Origin: Oscillospiraceae bacterium
GTDB taxonomy: Bacteria; Bacillota; Clostridia; Oscillospirales; Acutalibacteraceae
NCBI GenBank assembly: GCA_902796535.1
Contig: CADBPL010000177.1
Coordinates: 1 to 15,369, forward strand
Reading direction: 5' to 3'
Length of the DNA stretch: 15,369 bases
Position 1 is the stretch's first letter; each line of letters begins with the position of its first letter. Positions 6,844 to 14,007 of this stretch are shown one piece after another. The position numbers and the translations under genes are program-made. The notes below the pieces were generated by a model that made no database searches, was not told the origin of the DNA, and saw nothing but the letters and a program-made list of their open reading frames with translations.

Positions 6844-9320
6844 TTGACGATCCCCTCCAGGAAGTTGACTTCAAACACCTTTCCGCTCGGATCGATGCGG
6901 AAGGTCTTAATTTCGTGCGGGTTGAAATCGACCGTAAAAGCGGCGTCGAGCAGATCGCACAGAATGTTGACGCGCGTTTTCTTCCCGGCGGATTCAAAAC
7001 AGCGCAGCACGGCGGCGCCGCTCCTGTCTTCGCTGAATTTGAATGCGGTCACGATGATGTTGGGCTGGCTGATCTCCAAAAAGCTCTTGACCTGCGGCTC
7101 GCCGCTGCCCTTGTGGTAGCTTTCGCTGACCGTCACCGGGCGGCAGTTGAAGCGCGCGGCGGCGAGCATCACTTCGCTCGTTTCCGCTTCGCCCTCGTGC
7201 GGCAGGATCGCGTATTCAAACCGCTGCATCCCTTCGTCGCAGAAATTGAAATCGGCGGCGGGGCGGGAGGAATAGTGGTCGGCAAAGATCACGTTGCGCA
7301 GAGCGGTCAGCCGCAGCTGCGTGCCGGGGCAGTCATAGCTGTATTTGCTGTCGTTGATCACGGCCAGACCGATGCGCTTTCCGGAGGCGTTCGTTGCCGT
7401 AACGTCAGCCCATTGCTGCGCAGGCTCTTCATCGCCGTCGCAGGGGCGCTTAATATAACCGCAGGGGATCTCATAGGTCGAAATCTCGTCCGTGCCGCCA
7501 ATGTCGAAGGGGAGCTTGAGCAGGGTGAACGGTTCGCTCCAGTTGGCCTTGCATTTGACGCGCAGCAGCTTTTTGCCCTGCGTCAGGCAGAATTCCTGCG
7601 TGAGAGTGGAGGTATTAAAGGCATATTTGATGCGCACCGAGGCACGGAGGGGACCCTGTTCCACGCATTCCACGCTCGTCACGTTCATAACGCCCTTGAT
7701 ATCGTGAAATTGAAACACGTTGTGCGCCCATGTGTCGGTTTTGCGGTCGTCGATCACGGTCGGCACGGCGAGTACGGCGTTGGCGGCATAGTCGATACCG
7801 CTCGCTTTATCGAACAACTTGGAAATGCCGCCCGCTTCTTTATCAAATTCCACGCGCAGCAGGTCGTTTTCCATGGCGACGACCGGCTCGGCCCCGCAGG
7901 TCAGACCGGATGTCAGCGGCTGTGTGTCGGCTTCAAAATACAGCCAGTAGGTGGCGTAGCCCATGGCCGGAACCTTTGCCAGGAACAAGGTGTCAAGGTG
8001 GCTGTCGTTCGAGCGGGAGGAACGGACGTTCTGGAACAGCACGTCGTTGCCCTCGCTGTCGGTCACCCGTCTGGAATCATACAGCGCGCGCACCGGCATC
8101 TCAATGGCCTGCGAAAGCGGGTTGAATACCACGATCGGACGCGGAAAATCGCGCCGCGCGCCCAGATTGCGCACCTCGGTGCAAACCGGGTCGGACACAC
8201 CCTCCATCCAGGTGTCGATCCGGCGCGCGATGCGGATGACGGCGCTGTTATAGATGCGTGAAGCCACGTCGAGCGCGTAGCCTTCGCTCTCTTTTACGTC
8301 TTCATAGGCTTCCCTGATGGAGCAGCCGCAGAGAATATCGTGGAACTGGTTGAAGCAAACGCGCTCCCACGCCTGGGCAAACGCTTTGGTTTCAGGCTTG
8401 GCGCCGGCCGCTTTGGCAGCGATGGTGTTGAATTTTTCGGCGGCGGCAAGGCGGTTTTCGGCTTTGCGGTTGAGCTGCTTGACGAGCGAAGTGGCGGAAT
8501 AGCAGCCGCTGGCGTGGTGCTGCAGATCATCCGTCCAGACCGGGATATCCAGCGGGGTGAGCAGTATTTCGCGGAAGAAGTCGTCCGGGTTGGAGAACAC
8601 CAGCTCATTATAACCTTCAGTCTGCATTTTGGCTTTCAGGTGTTCAATGTCGCCGCGGGTCGGGCCGCCGCCGTGGTTGCCCACGCCGTAGAACAGCATC
8701 ATGCCGTGCCCGTCCGCCTGGGCGCGGCGCTTGAGATCGTCCGCTTTTTCGTCGATGCTGTCCTTGCCGCTGGCCGTGTAGCTGCCCGTGATGCGGTAGG
8801 TGAGCACGCGGCTGCCGTCGCAGCTGTCCCACCAGAACAGATCTTCCGGCGCTTCGGCGTTTTCATGCTTTTCGGGGCGCATCATCACATAGGCGCACAT
8901 GCCGCCCTGCCGCAGCAGCTGCGGCAGCATGGCGTTGTGGCCGAAGGAATCGACGTTATAGCCTGTCCGGCAGATCCTGCCGAATTTTTCATAATAATAG
9001 AGCTGGCTGTACAGCGCCTGCCGCGCAAAGCTTTCGCCCGAGGGCATATTGCAGTCAGGCTGCACCCACCAGCCGTTCACCGGGAACCAGCGGCCGTCCT
9101 TGACCATTTTCTGGATCTCGGTGAACATATCGGGGTCAAGCTCCTCCACCCACTTGTAATAGGCGGCGGAAGAGCAGGTGAAAACAAAGTCGTCATATTC
9201 GTTCAGGCGGTCGAGCGCGGAACGGAAGGTCTGCAGCACTTCGTTGCAGCCCTCCTGCCAGCGCCAAAGCCAGATGGGGTCAAGGTGAGCGTTTCCGATC
9301 AGATGAATGTTATGTTCCAT
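6840..9320 (-). CDS. Glycoside hydrolase family 38 alpha-mannosidase
   Basis: An 826-residue GH38 enzyme, which removes alpha-linked mannose by a retaining, zinc-dependent mechanism. H12 and D14 in AHLDPIW and D124 in NVDSFGHN match the zinc ligands, and D124 also matches the nucleophile. H327 in NQFHDILCG fits the remaining zinc ligand. GNHGGGPT (about 214-221) and the HHASGCYS...K..NRKAE stretch (268-288) match the conserved active-site and helical-middle regions. The C-terminal half has the expected beta-rich GH38C character. No signal peptide is present, so it acts in the cytoplasm on imported oligosaccharides. The start is ATG at 9320 with GAGG overlapping the upstream stop codon. It is 11 bp downstream of the toroid-protein gene and overlaps nnr by 4 bp. 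Exact substrate linkage cannot be inferred. Confidence 0.95.
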   Translation of the reverse strand: MEHNIHLIGNAHLDPIWLWRWQEGCNEVLQTFRSALDRLNEYDDFVFTCSSAAYYKWVEELDPDMFTEIQKMVKDGRWFPVNGWWVQPDCNMPSGESFARQALYSQLYYYEKFGRICRTGYNVDSFGHNAMLPQLLRQGGMCAYVMMRPEKHENAEAPEDLFWWDSCDGSRVLTYRITGSYTASGKDSIDEKADDLKRRAQADGHGMMLFYGVGNHGGGPTRGDIEHLKAKMQTEGYNELVFSNPDDFFREILLTPLDIPVWTDDLQHHASGCYSATSLVKQLNRKAENRLAAAEKFNTIAAKAAGAKPETKAFAQAWERVCFNQFHDILCGCSIREAYEDVKESEGYALDVASRIYNSAVIRIARRIDTWMEGVSDPVCTEVRNLGARRDFPRPIVVFNPLSQAIEMPVRALYDSRRVTDSEGNDVLFQNVRSSRSNDSHLDTLFLAKVPAMGYATYWLYFEADTQPLTSGLTCGAEPVVAMENDLLRVEFDKEAGGISKLFDKASGIDYAANAVLAVPTVIDDRKTDTWAHNVFQFHDIKGVMNVTSVECVEQGPLRASVRIKYAFNTSTLTQEFCLTQGKKLLRVKCKANWSEPFTLLKLPFDIGGTDEISTYEIPCGYIKRPCDGDEEPAQQWADVTATNASGKRIGLAVINDSKYSYDCPGTQLRLTALRNVIFADHYSSRPAADFNFCDEGMQRFEYAILPHEGEAETSEVMLAAARFNCRPVTVSESYHKGSGEPQVKSFLEISQPNIIVTAFKFSEDRSGAAVLRCFESAGKKTRVNILCDLLDAAFTVDFNPHEIKTFRIDPSGKVFEVNFLEGIVK

Positions 9321-9331
9321 TATTTTTTACC

Positions 9332-11116
9332 TCAATCCTCAATAAATCCGTAATAAAGCCCGATCCAGTAGGCGAAGGTGTAGACGTAGCAGCTTTCCAG
9401 ATAGTTGACGCCGCCGGAATCCTCCTCGCAGAAGCTCCACGGGTTGCGGTCGTATTTGGCGATAAAGCGTTCATCCGGCTGCAGCAGGAACGAGGTTTCC
9501 TCATAGCCGCCCCAGCGGATCTTTTTGGCCACGTCGAACCGCGCGCCCAGGCTGATGCCCGCAGCCAGTCGGCTCATGTTGGTGCGTTCAAACCATTTGG
9601 CGGCGGCTTTTAAGTCGATGCTGTCCCACCCGCAGCACAGCGCGTAGGGGTATTCGTAGCCGGGGCAGTTTTCACGGCAGATCGTGCCGTGCCAGGAGCG
9701 GAAGCCCTTCAGATATTTTTCGCGCAGGGCTTCGTCCTTTTCCAGCATGAGCAGCCCCCAGAATGAAACCACGGCCAGCATGTTGTCGCCGTACATCAGC
9801 TCGCTTTCAATGTCGCCGTTTTCGGTCAGCGAGGCCTGAAATGCCCGCTCATAGTGCTTGGTGGTCAGGTCGTCATAGCCCATTTCCAGCAGCTTGTCAT
9901 ATTCCTTTTGCCAGCGCTCATAATCGCCGGTCACTTCCTGCGTGACCTTCATATACATCAGGATTTCGGCGGCGTTCAGCGGCGCGTCCGGCCAGCCGAA
10001 CATGGTGGCAAAGTAGCGCGGGCTCCATTTGGCCCAGGTGGTCGGGTTGCCGTCGCATTCCATCAGCTCATAGCCGTTGGTCACAATGTGCTCCGCCAGC
10101 CGTGCGGCGGTGGATTTGAGCAGTTCGTCCAGCTCCGGGTCGCCCTCGCCCAAAAACTTGTGGGCAAAATAAATGTGCAAAAAGTGCAGGGAAATCTCAT
10201 CGCTGCTCGTGTCGCCCTTGTAAATGAGGCCGTCGTCGTCATAGCCCTTTTCGGTGTAGAGCCTGCGCAGGCGCTCGGGGATGGAGGCAGACGCGTCGAT
10301 CTCAAGCCCGGCCAGATTTTTTCGCTTGGAAAAGCTTGTTTCGAGGCAGACGGCCTTGTCGCCGCTCAGGCGGTAAAACAGCCCGTCGTCCGGCACGGGT
10401 TCGTCGGGGGTCAGGTAGCTTCTTGCCACAAAGCCGTCGCCGCGATTGGAAATGTGCATGAGCAGCAGACAGGCTTCGCACGCACGGGTCGCGGTTTTGC
10501 GCGCGTGGATGGTTTCGGGGTCGTTCTCTCCCTTTTCGCGCTTGAGCACGGCATAGCGGAAAATCTCGCCGATGGTGAACCCGGCGGTGAAGCAGCCGTC
10601 GTTGTCGGAATGGCCGTAGGGCACGGCTGAGCTCACGTCCCGCGCGACGGAAAGCGCCTTCTGGCTGACCATGCCGCGGCGGTCGACGGCTTCGAGCGTT
10701 TCGTTGAGCAGCACGTTTGCCTTTTCACGCGGGGAAACCACTTTCATTTTGACGTGTACCACGCCGGTTTTGGTGAGCACCCAGACGCCGTTTTCACCGT
10801 CGGCCAGCAGCGACTGCACGTGGTTGTCGGGCAGGTAGCGGTTGGCGGAAAAGTACATCACGCGGTCTTCCTCATCGTGCGCGTCGGGGAACCAGCGGGT
10901 CAGGCCGCCGTCGGAGCCGAGCCAGAGCGCGCCGTCCGCGCTGCGTGCCGAGCAGGTGTAATCTTTTTTGCGGGAGGGCAGGGGAACGCGGATATCGCTC
11001 AGGTCCGGCACGGTACGCTCCGCCTGAAACAGCGCTTCCGGTACGGTGGGATCTTCTTTTTTGTAAAAGGTGCAAAAGCGGTTCGGGGTACTGCGCAGTT
11101 TAACGGTCTGATTCAT
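9332..11116 (-). CDS. Uncharacterised cytoplasmic protein: two propeller-like motifs plus predicted alpha/alpha-toroid domain
   Basis: A 594-residue protein with no signal peptide or membrane segment. Near the N-terminus are two Reg_prop-like blade motifs, DGALWLGSDGGLTRW (about 61-75) and GENGVWVLTKTGVVHV (107-122). From about residue 135 it is helix-rich and resembles an (alpha/alpha) barrel. Motifs that I recall as shared by unannotated Reg_prop-associated proteins are DNDG (171-174), GFVARS (228-233), DTSSDE...H (302-311) and DGNPTTWAKWSP (355-366). Their conserved acids suggest an enzyme, but no catalytic activity is established. The start is ATG at 11116, because AGGAG sits 6 nt before it; an ATG five codons earlier (11131) itself lies 5' of that site. 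It is first in the operon with GH38 directly behind, so a role in glycan processing is plausible (inference). Confidence 0.8.
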   Translation of the reverse strand: MNQTVKLRSTPNRFCTFYKKEDPTVPEALFQAERTVPDLSDIRVPLPSRKKDYTCSARSADGALWLGSDGGLTRWFPDAHDEEDRVMYFSANRYLPDNHVQSLLADGENGVWVLTKTGVVHVKMKVVSPREKANVLLNETLEAVDRRGMVSQKALSVARDVSSAVPYGHSDNDGCFTAGFTIGEIFRYAVLKREKGENDPETIHARKTATRACEACLLLMHISNRGDGFVARSYLTPDEPVPDDGLFYRLSGDKAVCLETSFSKRKNLAGLEIDASASIPERLRRLYTEKGYDDDGLIYKGDTSSDEISLHFLHIYFAHKFLGEGDPELDELLKSTAARLAEHIVTNGYELMECDGNPTTWAKWSPRYFATMFGWPDAPLNAAEILMYMKVTQEVTGDYERWQKEYDKLLEMGYDDLTTKHYERAFQASLTENGDIESELMYGDNMLAVVSFWGLLMLEKDEALREKYLKGFRSWHGTICRENCPGYEYPYALCCGWDSIDLKAAAKWFERTNMSRLAAGISLGARFDVAKKIRWGGYEETSFLLQPDERFIAKYDRNPWSFCEEDSGGVNYLESCYVYTFAYWIGLYYGFIED

Positions 11117-11122
11117 TTCGGT

Positions 11123-11127
11123 CTCCT
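11123..11127 (-). promoter_or_regulatory. Ribosome binding site fixing the start of the toroid-protein gene
   Basis: AGGAG is followed by 6 nt and then the ATG at 11116. An in-frame ATG at 11131 lies immediately 5' of this site and has no Shine-Dalgarno of its own, so the shorter start is preferred. Confidence 0.8.
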
Positions 11128-11136
11128 TCATTTTGG

Positions 11137-11152
11137 ATCGGGCAAGCCCGAT
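11137..11152. promoter_or_regulatory. Perfect 16-bp palindrome in the operon leader, operator-like
   Basis: ATCGGGCAAGCCCGAT consists of two perfect 7-nt arms around a 2-nt centre. It lies between the -10 box (11170-11175) and the ribosome binding site (11123-11127), about 10-25 nt after the expected transcription start. Position and symmetry suit a repressor binding as a dimer. As RNA the 2-nt loop is too tight for a good hairpin and no T-run follows, so a terminator is unlikely. Confidence 0.55.
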
Positions 11153-11169
11153 TCCATATCATTACTTCC

Positions 11170-11198
11170 ATTATATATAATGCGGCCGGTTATTTCAA
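11170..11198 (-). promoter_or_regulatory. Strong sigma-A promoter of the toroid/GH38/nnr/mazF operon
   Basis: On the minus strand, TTGAAA (11193-11198) and TATAAT (11170-11175) are separated by exactly 17 nt. The -35 overlaps the TGA stop of the upstream amidase gene, so transcripts from that gene could also run into the operon. No terminator separates them. Confidence 0.85.
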
Positions 11199-11776
11199 GT
11201 GTTTTGTTCAGCATCTTGTCGGATTTCTTCCAGCGGCTCGATCCCGCCGCTGAGCAGCGTTTGAAAACAGAAATCGCGCAGCTGCGTTTCAAAGCGGATC
11301 CCTTCCACGTGCAGGTAACGAATGCCGGCCGGGTCGTATTCGCTCAGGCGCCGTTCATAATAATCGTTGGAATGTGCCGCGATGAGAAAATCATTGTCAT
11401 CGGTGCGTTCCAGAACAAACACCGTGTGGTAGAACCGGCCCTCCCTGTTTTGCAGCTGGATCAGATCGCCCGGTTCAATCCGATCCGGCTCCACAACCGA
11501 CGCGAACGGCCCGGGGCCGGTGTTGTTGGTTACAAAGTCAAAAAAGTATTCCACGCCGCTCCAGGACGGGGTGCGGTCGTTGGAGGAGATGTAATACCAG
11601 CCGTAAAGCGGGGTGTAGTTCATCACGCAGCCGCCGGCAAAGACGCATTGGGACGTAAAGTTGGTGCAGTCGCCGCCCTCGCCGTTGAAGCTGAAAAACA
11701 GCGGGTTTCGGTCCAGCGCCCAGCGCCGGGCGTAGGCCACCGCGTGGTCGCGGTTGTATTCTTTGATCACTAACAT
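11195..11776 (-). CDS. Amidase_6-domain protein (putative cysteine amidase)
   Basis: A 193-residue protein matching the Amidase_6 domain found in many Clostridia and Bacilli. The hallmark is Y.R..AV.YA..W at the N-terminus followed by GGDCTNFTSQC with C37 as probable nucleophile. Other likely active-site residues are H117 in FYHTVFV and H135 in AAHSND. The GD.IQLQ strand at 103-109 fits the fold. The natural substrate of this family is not established; cell-wall or peptide amide bonds are usual guesses. Unlike many relatives it has no signal peptide, so it appears cytoplasmic. The start is ATG at 11776 with an excellent AAGGAGG 7 nt upstream. No convincing promoter was found in the 115-bp divergent region, although it must have one there. 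Its stop codon lies inside the next operon's -35 box. Confidence 0.88.
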   Translation of the reverse strand: MLVIKEYNRDHAVAYARRWALDRNPLFFSFNGEGGDCTNFTSQCVFAGGCVMNYTPLYGWYYISSNDRTPSWSGVEYFFDFVTNNTGPGPFASVVEPDRIEPGDLIQLQNREGRFYHTVFVLERTDDNDFLIAAHSNDYYERRLSEYDPAGIRYLHVEGIRFETQLRDFCFQTLLSGGIEPLEEIRQDAEQNT

Positions 11777-11830
11777 GGTTCTGCCTCCTTCATTTTATCT
11801 CATCCTACGCGTATTTTTTGAATTTGGTGC

Positions 11831-11859
11831 TTGTATTTTTGTAACCTTTTTGTTATAAT
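11831..11859 (+). promoter_or_regulatory. Extended -10 promoter of the first paralogous lipoprotein
   Basis: TATAAT at 11854-11859 is preceded by TGT, an extended -10 element. A weak -35, TTGTAT, lies at 11831-11836 with 17-nt spacing. AAAGGA (11876-11881) and the ATG at 11892 follow. Confidence 0.75.
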
Positions 11860-11891
11860 TGCTGTAGAAACTATGAAAGGACTGATTTCCC

Positions 11892-12839
11892 ATGAAAAAC
11901 ATCAAAAAAATCCTCGCTGTTCTCTCTGCTGCCGTTATGCTCTTCTCCTTCGCTGCCTGCGGCGGTAACGACAGCAACACCACCACCGCGGCCGAAACCA
12001 CGGCTGCTGTGACAGAACTCGAGGAGACTACTGCCGCCGAAACTACGGCAGAAGAAACCGAAGCGGAAGAAACCTCGGCTGAAGAAGCTTCCGAGGAAGA
12101 AACTGAAGCCGAAGAGACCGCGGCCGATGAGACCACCGCCGAGGCTGCCGAAACCACCAAGGCTGCCGAAGAACCCGAAACGGCTGCGGAAACCACTACG
12201 GAAGAAGAAAAGGTTACGGCTCCCTCCAGCAAAGCTGACATTGTCAAGGTGTTCAACGACGCCTCCGCCAAAGTCGCATCTGACAAACCCGGCTTCTCCA
12301 AAAAGACCGTGACGACGGTTCCGAATCTTGAAATGGGCGCTCTGGCCAAGATCAAAATCGTTCGCACGACTGTGGCGGACTTCCTGGGCGAAGGCACTTC
12401 CAATGTTGATGTGGCCAAGGGCAAATCCAATTCCGCTCAGTACGTCAAGAGCGCGCTTTCCGCTGCCGACGTGACCAACGCCACCGCAACGCTCAGCCCC
12501 GACGGCAAGACCTACGACATTACCTTGACCGTCAAGAACGAGACCAATCCCATCAAGGGCAAGAGTGCGCTCGGCCGTTTCACCAACGATTATAAAGACG
12601 CCAACGAAATCAAAAAGGGTCTCGATGAAGCGGGCGTCAAGCTGTCTTCTCTGACCATGAAATCGAATTCCGCTGTGATCAAGGCTCAGATCGACGCCGC
12701 GACCGGTCAATTCAAGTCACTGAATTACAAGGTCGAGCAGAGCGCGGAAATGACCGACGTCCAGTACACCGTTGCTAAGGTTGCCAAGGCGACCGGCAAA
12801 GTGATCAACGACGTGACCTTCTCCAATTTCAAATATTAA
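11892..12839 (+). CDS. Lipoprotein with Glu/Thr/Ala-rich linker, paralogue A
   Basis: A 315-residue predicted lipoprotein. The signal peptide has a KNIKK start, a hydrophobic core and lipobox FAAC with the lipidated Cys at residue 23. Residues ~28-106 are a strongly acidic low-complexity linker of ETTAAE-type repeats, probably an extended stalk across the wall. Residues ~110-315 form a soluble domain of alternating helices and strands, with motifs ADVTNATATLS...YDITLTVKNET and KKGLDEAGVKLSS. The domain clearly aligns in order with the protein encoded just downstream, so the two are tandem paralogues. I do not recognise a named family, and no catalytic motif stands out. The start at ATG 11892 has AAAGGA 10 nt upstream. 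It is transcribed alone, between its own promoter and terminator. Function unknown; a surface-exposed, possibly solute-binding role is only a guess. Confidence 0.85.
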   Translation: MKNIKKILAVLSAAVMLFSFAACGGNDSNTTTAAETTAAVTELEETTAAETTAEETEAEETSAEEASEEETEAEETAADETTAEAAETTKAAEEPETAAETTTEEEKVTAPSSKADIVKVFNDASAKVASDKPGFSKKTVTTVPNLEMGALAKIKIVRTTVADFLGEGTSNVDVAKGKSNSAQYVKSALSAADVTNATATLSPDGKTYDITLTVKNETNPIKGKSALGRFTNDYKDANEIKKGLDEAGVKLSSLTMKSNSAVIKAQIDAATGQFKSLNYKVEQSAEMTDVQYTVAKVAKATGKVINDVTFSNFKY

Positions 12840-12859
12840 GCTGCATTTTTCTTTCTGAA

Positions 12860-12894
12860 AAAACCCGTTGCCGAAATACGCGGCAGCGGGTTTT
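12860..12894 (+). terminator. Terminator of lipoprotein A
   Basis: A 12-bp stem AACCCGTTGCCG / CGGCAGCGGGTT with one G-U pair, extended by A-T pairs, closes a 7-nt loop (12874-12880) and runs into TTTT. It lies 20 bp after the stop codon. Confidence 0.88.
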
Positions 12895-12942
12895 GATATT
12901 TGAATATTTTGAAAATTATATGCGTAAAATATGGCAAATTTA

Positions 12943-12971
12943 TTGACAAGCATAACCCGATTCGCTATAAT
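12943..12971 (+). promoter_or_regulatory. Perfect-consensus sigma-A promoter of lipoprotein B
   Basis: TTGACA (12943-12948), a 17-nt spacer and TATAAT (12966-12971) match the consensus at all 12 positions. AAAGGA and the ATG at 13015 follow. Such a promoter predicts high expression unless it is repressed. Confidence 0.9.
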
Positions 12972-13014
12972 GCAAGAAGCGAAATCAAATAACTATTTGA
13001 AAGGATGTTTTGCC

Positions 13015-13923
13015 ATGAACAATTTCCGCAAGGCCCTGGCCATCGTGCTGGCGCTCACTTCCATTCTCGCGTTCTCTTCCTGCGGTAAGAACGAAGAAAC
13101 CGCGACCGAAGCTGAGACTACCGCATTCGTCACTGAAGCCGATGCAACCACCGTTGAAGAAACCGAAACGGTGGAAGAAAGCAGCGAAAGCGAAGAATCT
13201 TCCGAAGCAGAAGAAACCGAAGAAACCTCTGCTGAAGCGGAAGAAACCACCGCTGCTGAAGCCGAAGCGACCACTGCCCAAGAAACCACTGTTGAAGAAA
13301 CGACAGAGGCGACCAAGGGCCTGAATTCCACCAACATCGAAGAAGTCGTTGCATACTACAACGCGGCTCACGCAAACACCAAGAACGCCCCCAAGGGTCA
13401 CCAGACCATGAAGCTTGACGGCGAAATCACCGGCGACGGCGCCATCGGCGCTCTGCTCAAGGTTCTCTCTCCCATTGCGAAGAGCGCCCTTGAACGCAAC
13501 TCCACCGACACCGACTATGTTCCCGGCCATCCGCCCATCAAGGCTTCCGACGTGAAATCCGCCAAGGCGACCTCCAGCAACGGCGTGACCACCATCGATA
13601 TCCAGCTCAAGGATCAGACTGACGGCCCGAGCGCGAGCGATAAAGACGGCCCGGTCGGCAGAGGCGTCGGCACTCTGGGCAACATCGAAAAGGCTGTTGA
13701 CGAACTCGGCGGCTCCATCGAATCCGGCAGAGATACCGCGAAGCTGACCTACAACAACGCTTACATCAAGGCGACGATCGACGAAAACACCAACACCGTC
13801 ACCGGCGGCACGTGGCACCACCTTGTTAACGTTCACATTGGCGACGCCAACGTGAAGCTGAAGGGTCTTCCTTTCCACCTGCAGAACATCAAGGCGAAGG
13901 TCGACTACACGGTCAAGCTCTGA
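13015..13923 (+). CDS. Lipoprotein with Glu/Thr/Ala-rich linker, paralogue B
   Basis: A 302-residue predicted lipoprotein with the same plan as its upstream neighbour: signal peptide with lipobox FSSC (Cys at residue 23), acidic linker rich in EETT/SEE at ~26-101, then a ~200-residue soluble domain. Matching blocks in order are IEEVVAYYNAAHANTK, KASDVKSAKATSSNGVTTIDI, IEKAVDELGGSIES and NNAYIKATIDENTNTVTGG. Each has a counterpart in paralogue A, though overall identity is low, so the duplication is old. The frame is open further upstream to an ATG at 12931, but that would run through the promoter. The ATG at 13015, with AAAGGA 9 nt upstream, starts a proper signal peptide. It has its own consensus promoter and terminator. 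No known family recognised. Confidence 0.86.
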   Translation: MNNFRKALAIVLALTSILAFSSCGKNEETATEAETTAFVTEADATTVEETETVEESSESEESSEAEETEETSAEAEETTAAEAEATTAQETTVEETTEATKGLNSTNIEEVVAYYNAAHANTKNAPKGHQTMKLDGEITGDGAIGALLKVLSPIAKSALERNSTDTDYVPGHPPIKASDVKSAKATSSNGVTTIDIQLKDQTDGPSASDKDGPVGRGVGTLGNIEKAVDELGGSIESGRDTAKLTYNNAYIKATIDENTNTVTGGTWHHLVNVHIGDANVKLKGLPFHLQNIKAKVDYTVKL

Positions 13924-13948
13924 TCGCGGGTTTCCCCAACAAGTTAAG

Positions 13949-13979
13949 AAAGTGCAGGGTCATCCCCCTGCACTTTTTT
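13949..13979 (+). terminator. Terminator of lipoprotein B
   Basis: A 9-bp perfect GC-rich stem AGTGCAGGG / CCCTGCACT (13951-13959 and 13966-13974), extended by A-T pairs, has a 6-nt loop and a run of six T ending at 13979. Confidence 0.9.
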
Positions 13980-14007
13980 CATAAAATTAAGAAAAGGTGA
14001 CAGAATC

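Noticed and set aside
5749..8261. Long plus-strand open frames antisense to nnr and the mannosidase
   Set aside because: They lack ribosome binding sites and recognisable motifs, and they lie opposite confidently identified enzymes.
8340..10630. Plus-strand open frames opposite GH38 and the toroid-protein gene
   Set aside because: The composition is that of an antisense shadow in GC-rich coding DNA, with no coherent protein features.
11777..11853. Promoter for the amidase gene on the minus strand
   Set aside because: TAAAAT and TAGGAT hexamers exist, but they lack a -35 at acceptable spacing or would place the transcription start inside the ribosome binding site, so none is called.
11973..12209. 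Glu/Thr/Ala tract considered as a phase-variable simple repeat
   Set aside because: At DNA level the codons are mixed and irregular, with no pure tandem unit that would slip, so it reads as a selected linker composition.
11871..12710. Minus-strand frames opposite lipoprotein A, rich in Phe/Gly/Ser
   Set aside because: They are the reverse complement of the Glu/Thr/Ala linker. The plus strand has the promoter, signal peptide and terminator.
12931..13014. N-terminal extension of lipoprotein B from an ATG at 12931
   Set aside because: It would translate through the consensus -35/-10 boxes and bury the signal peptide behind 28 residues.
12985..13878. Minus-strand frames opposite lipoprotein B
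   Set aside because: Same shadow effect; no ribosome binding site and no domain.
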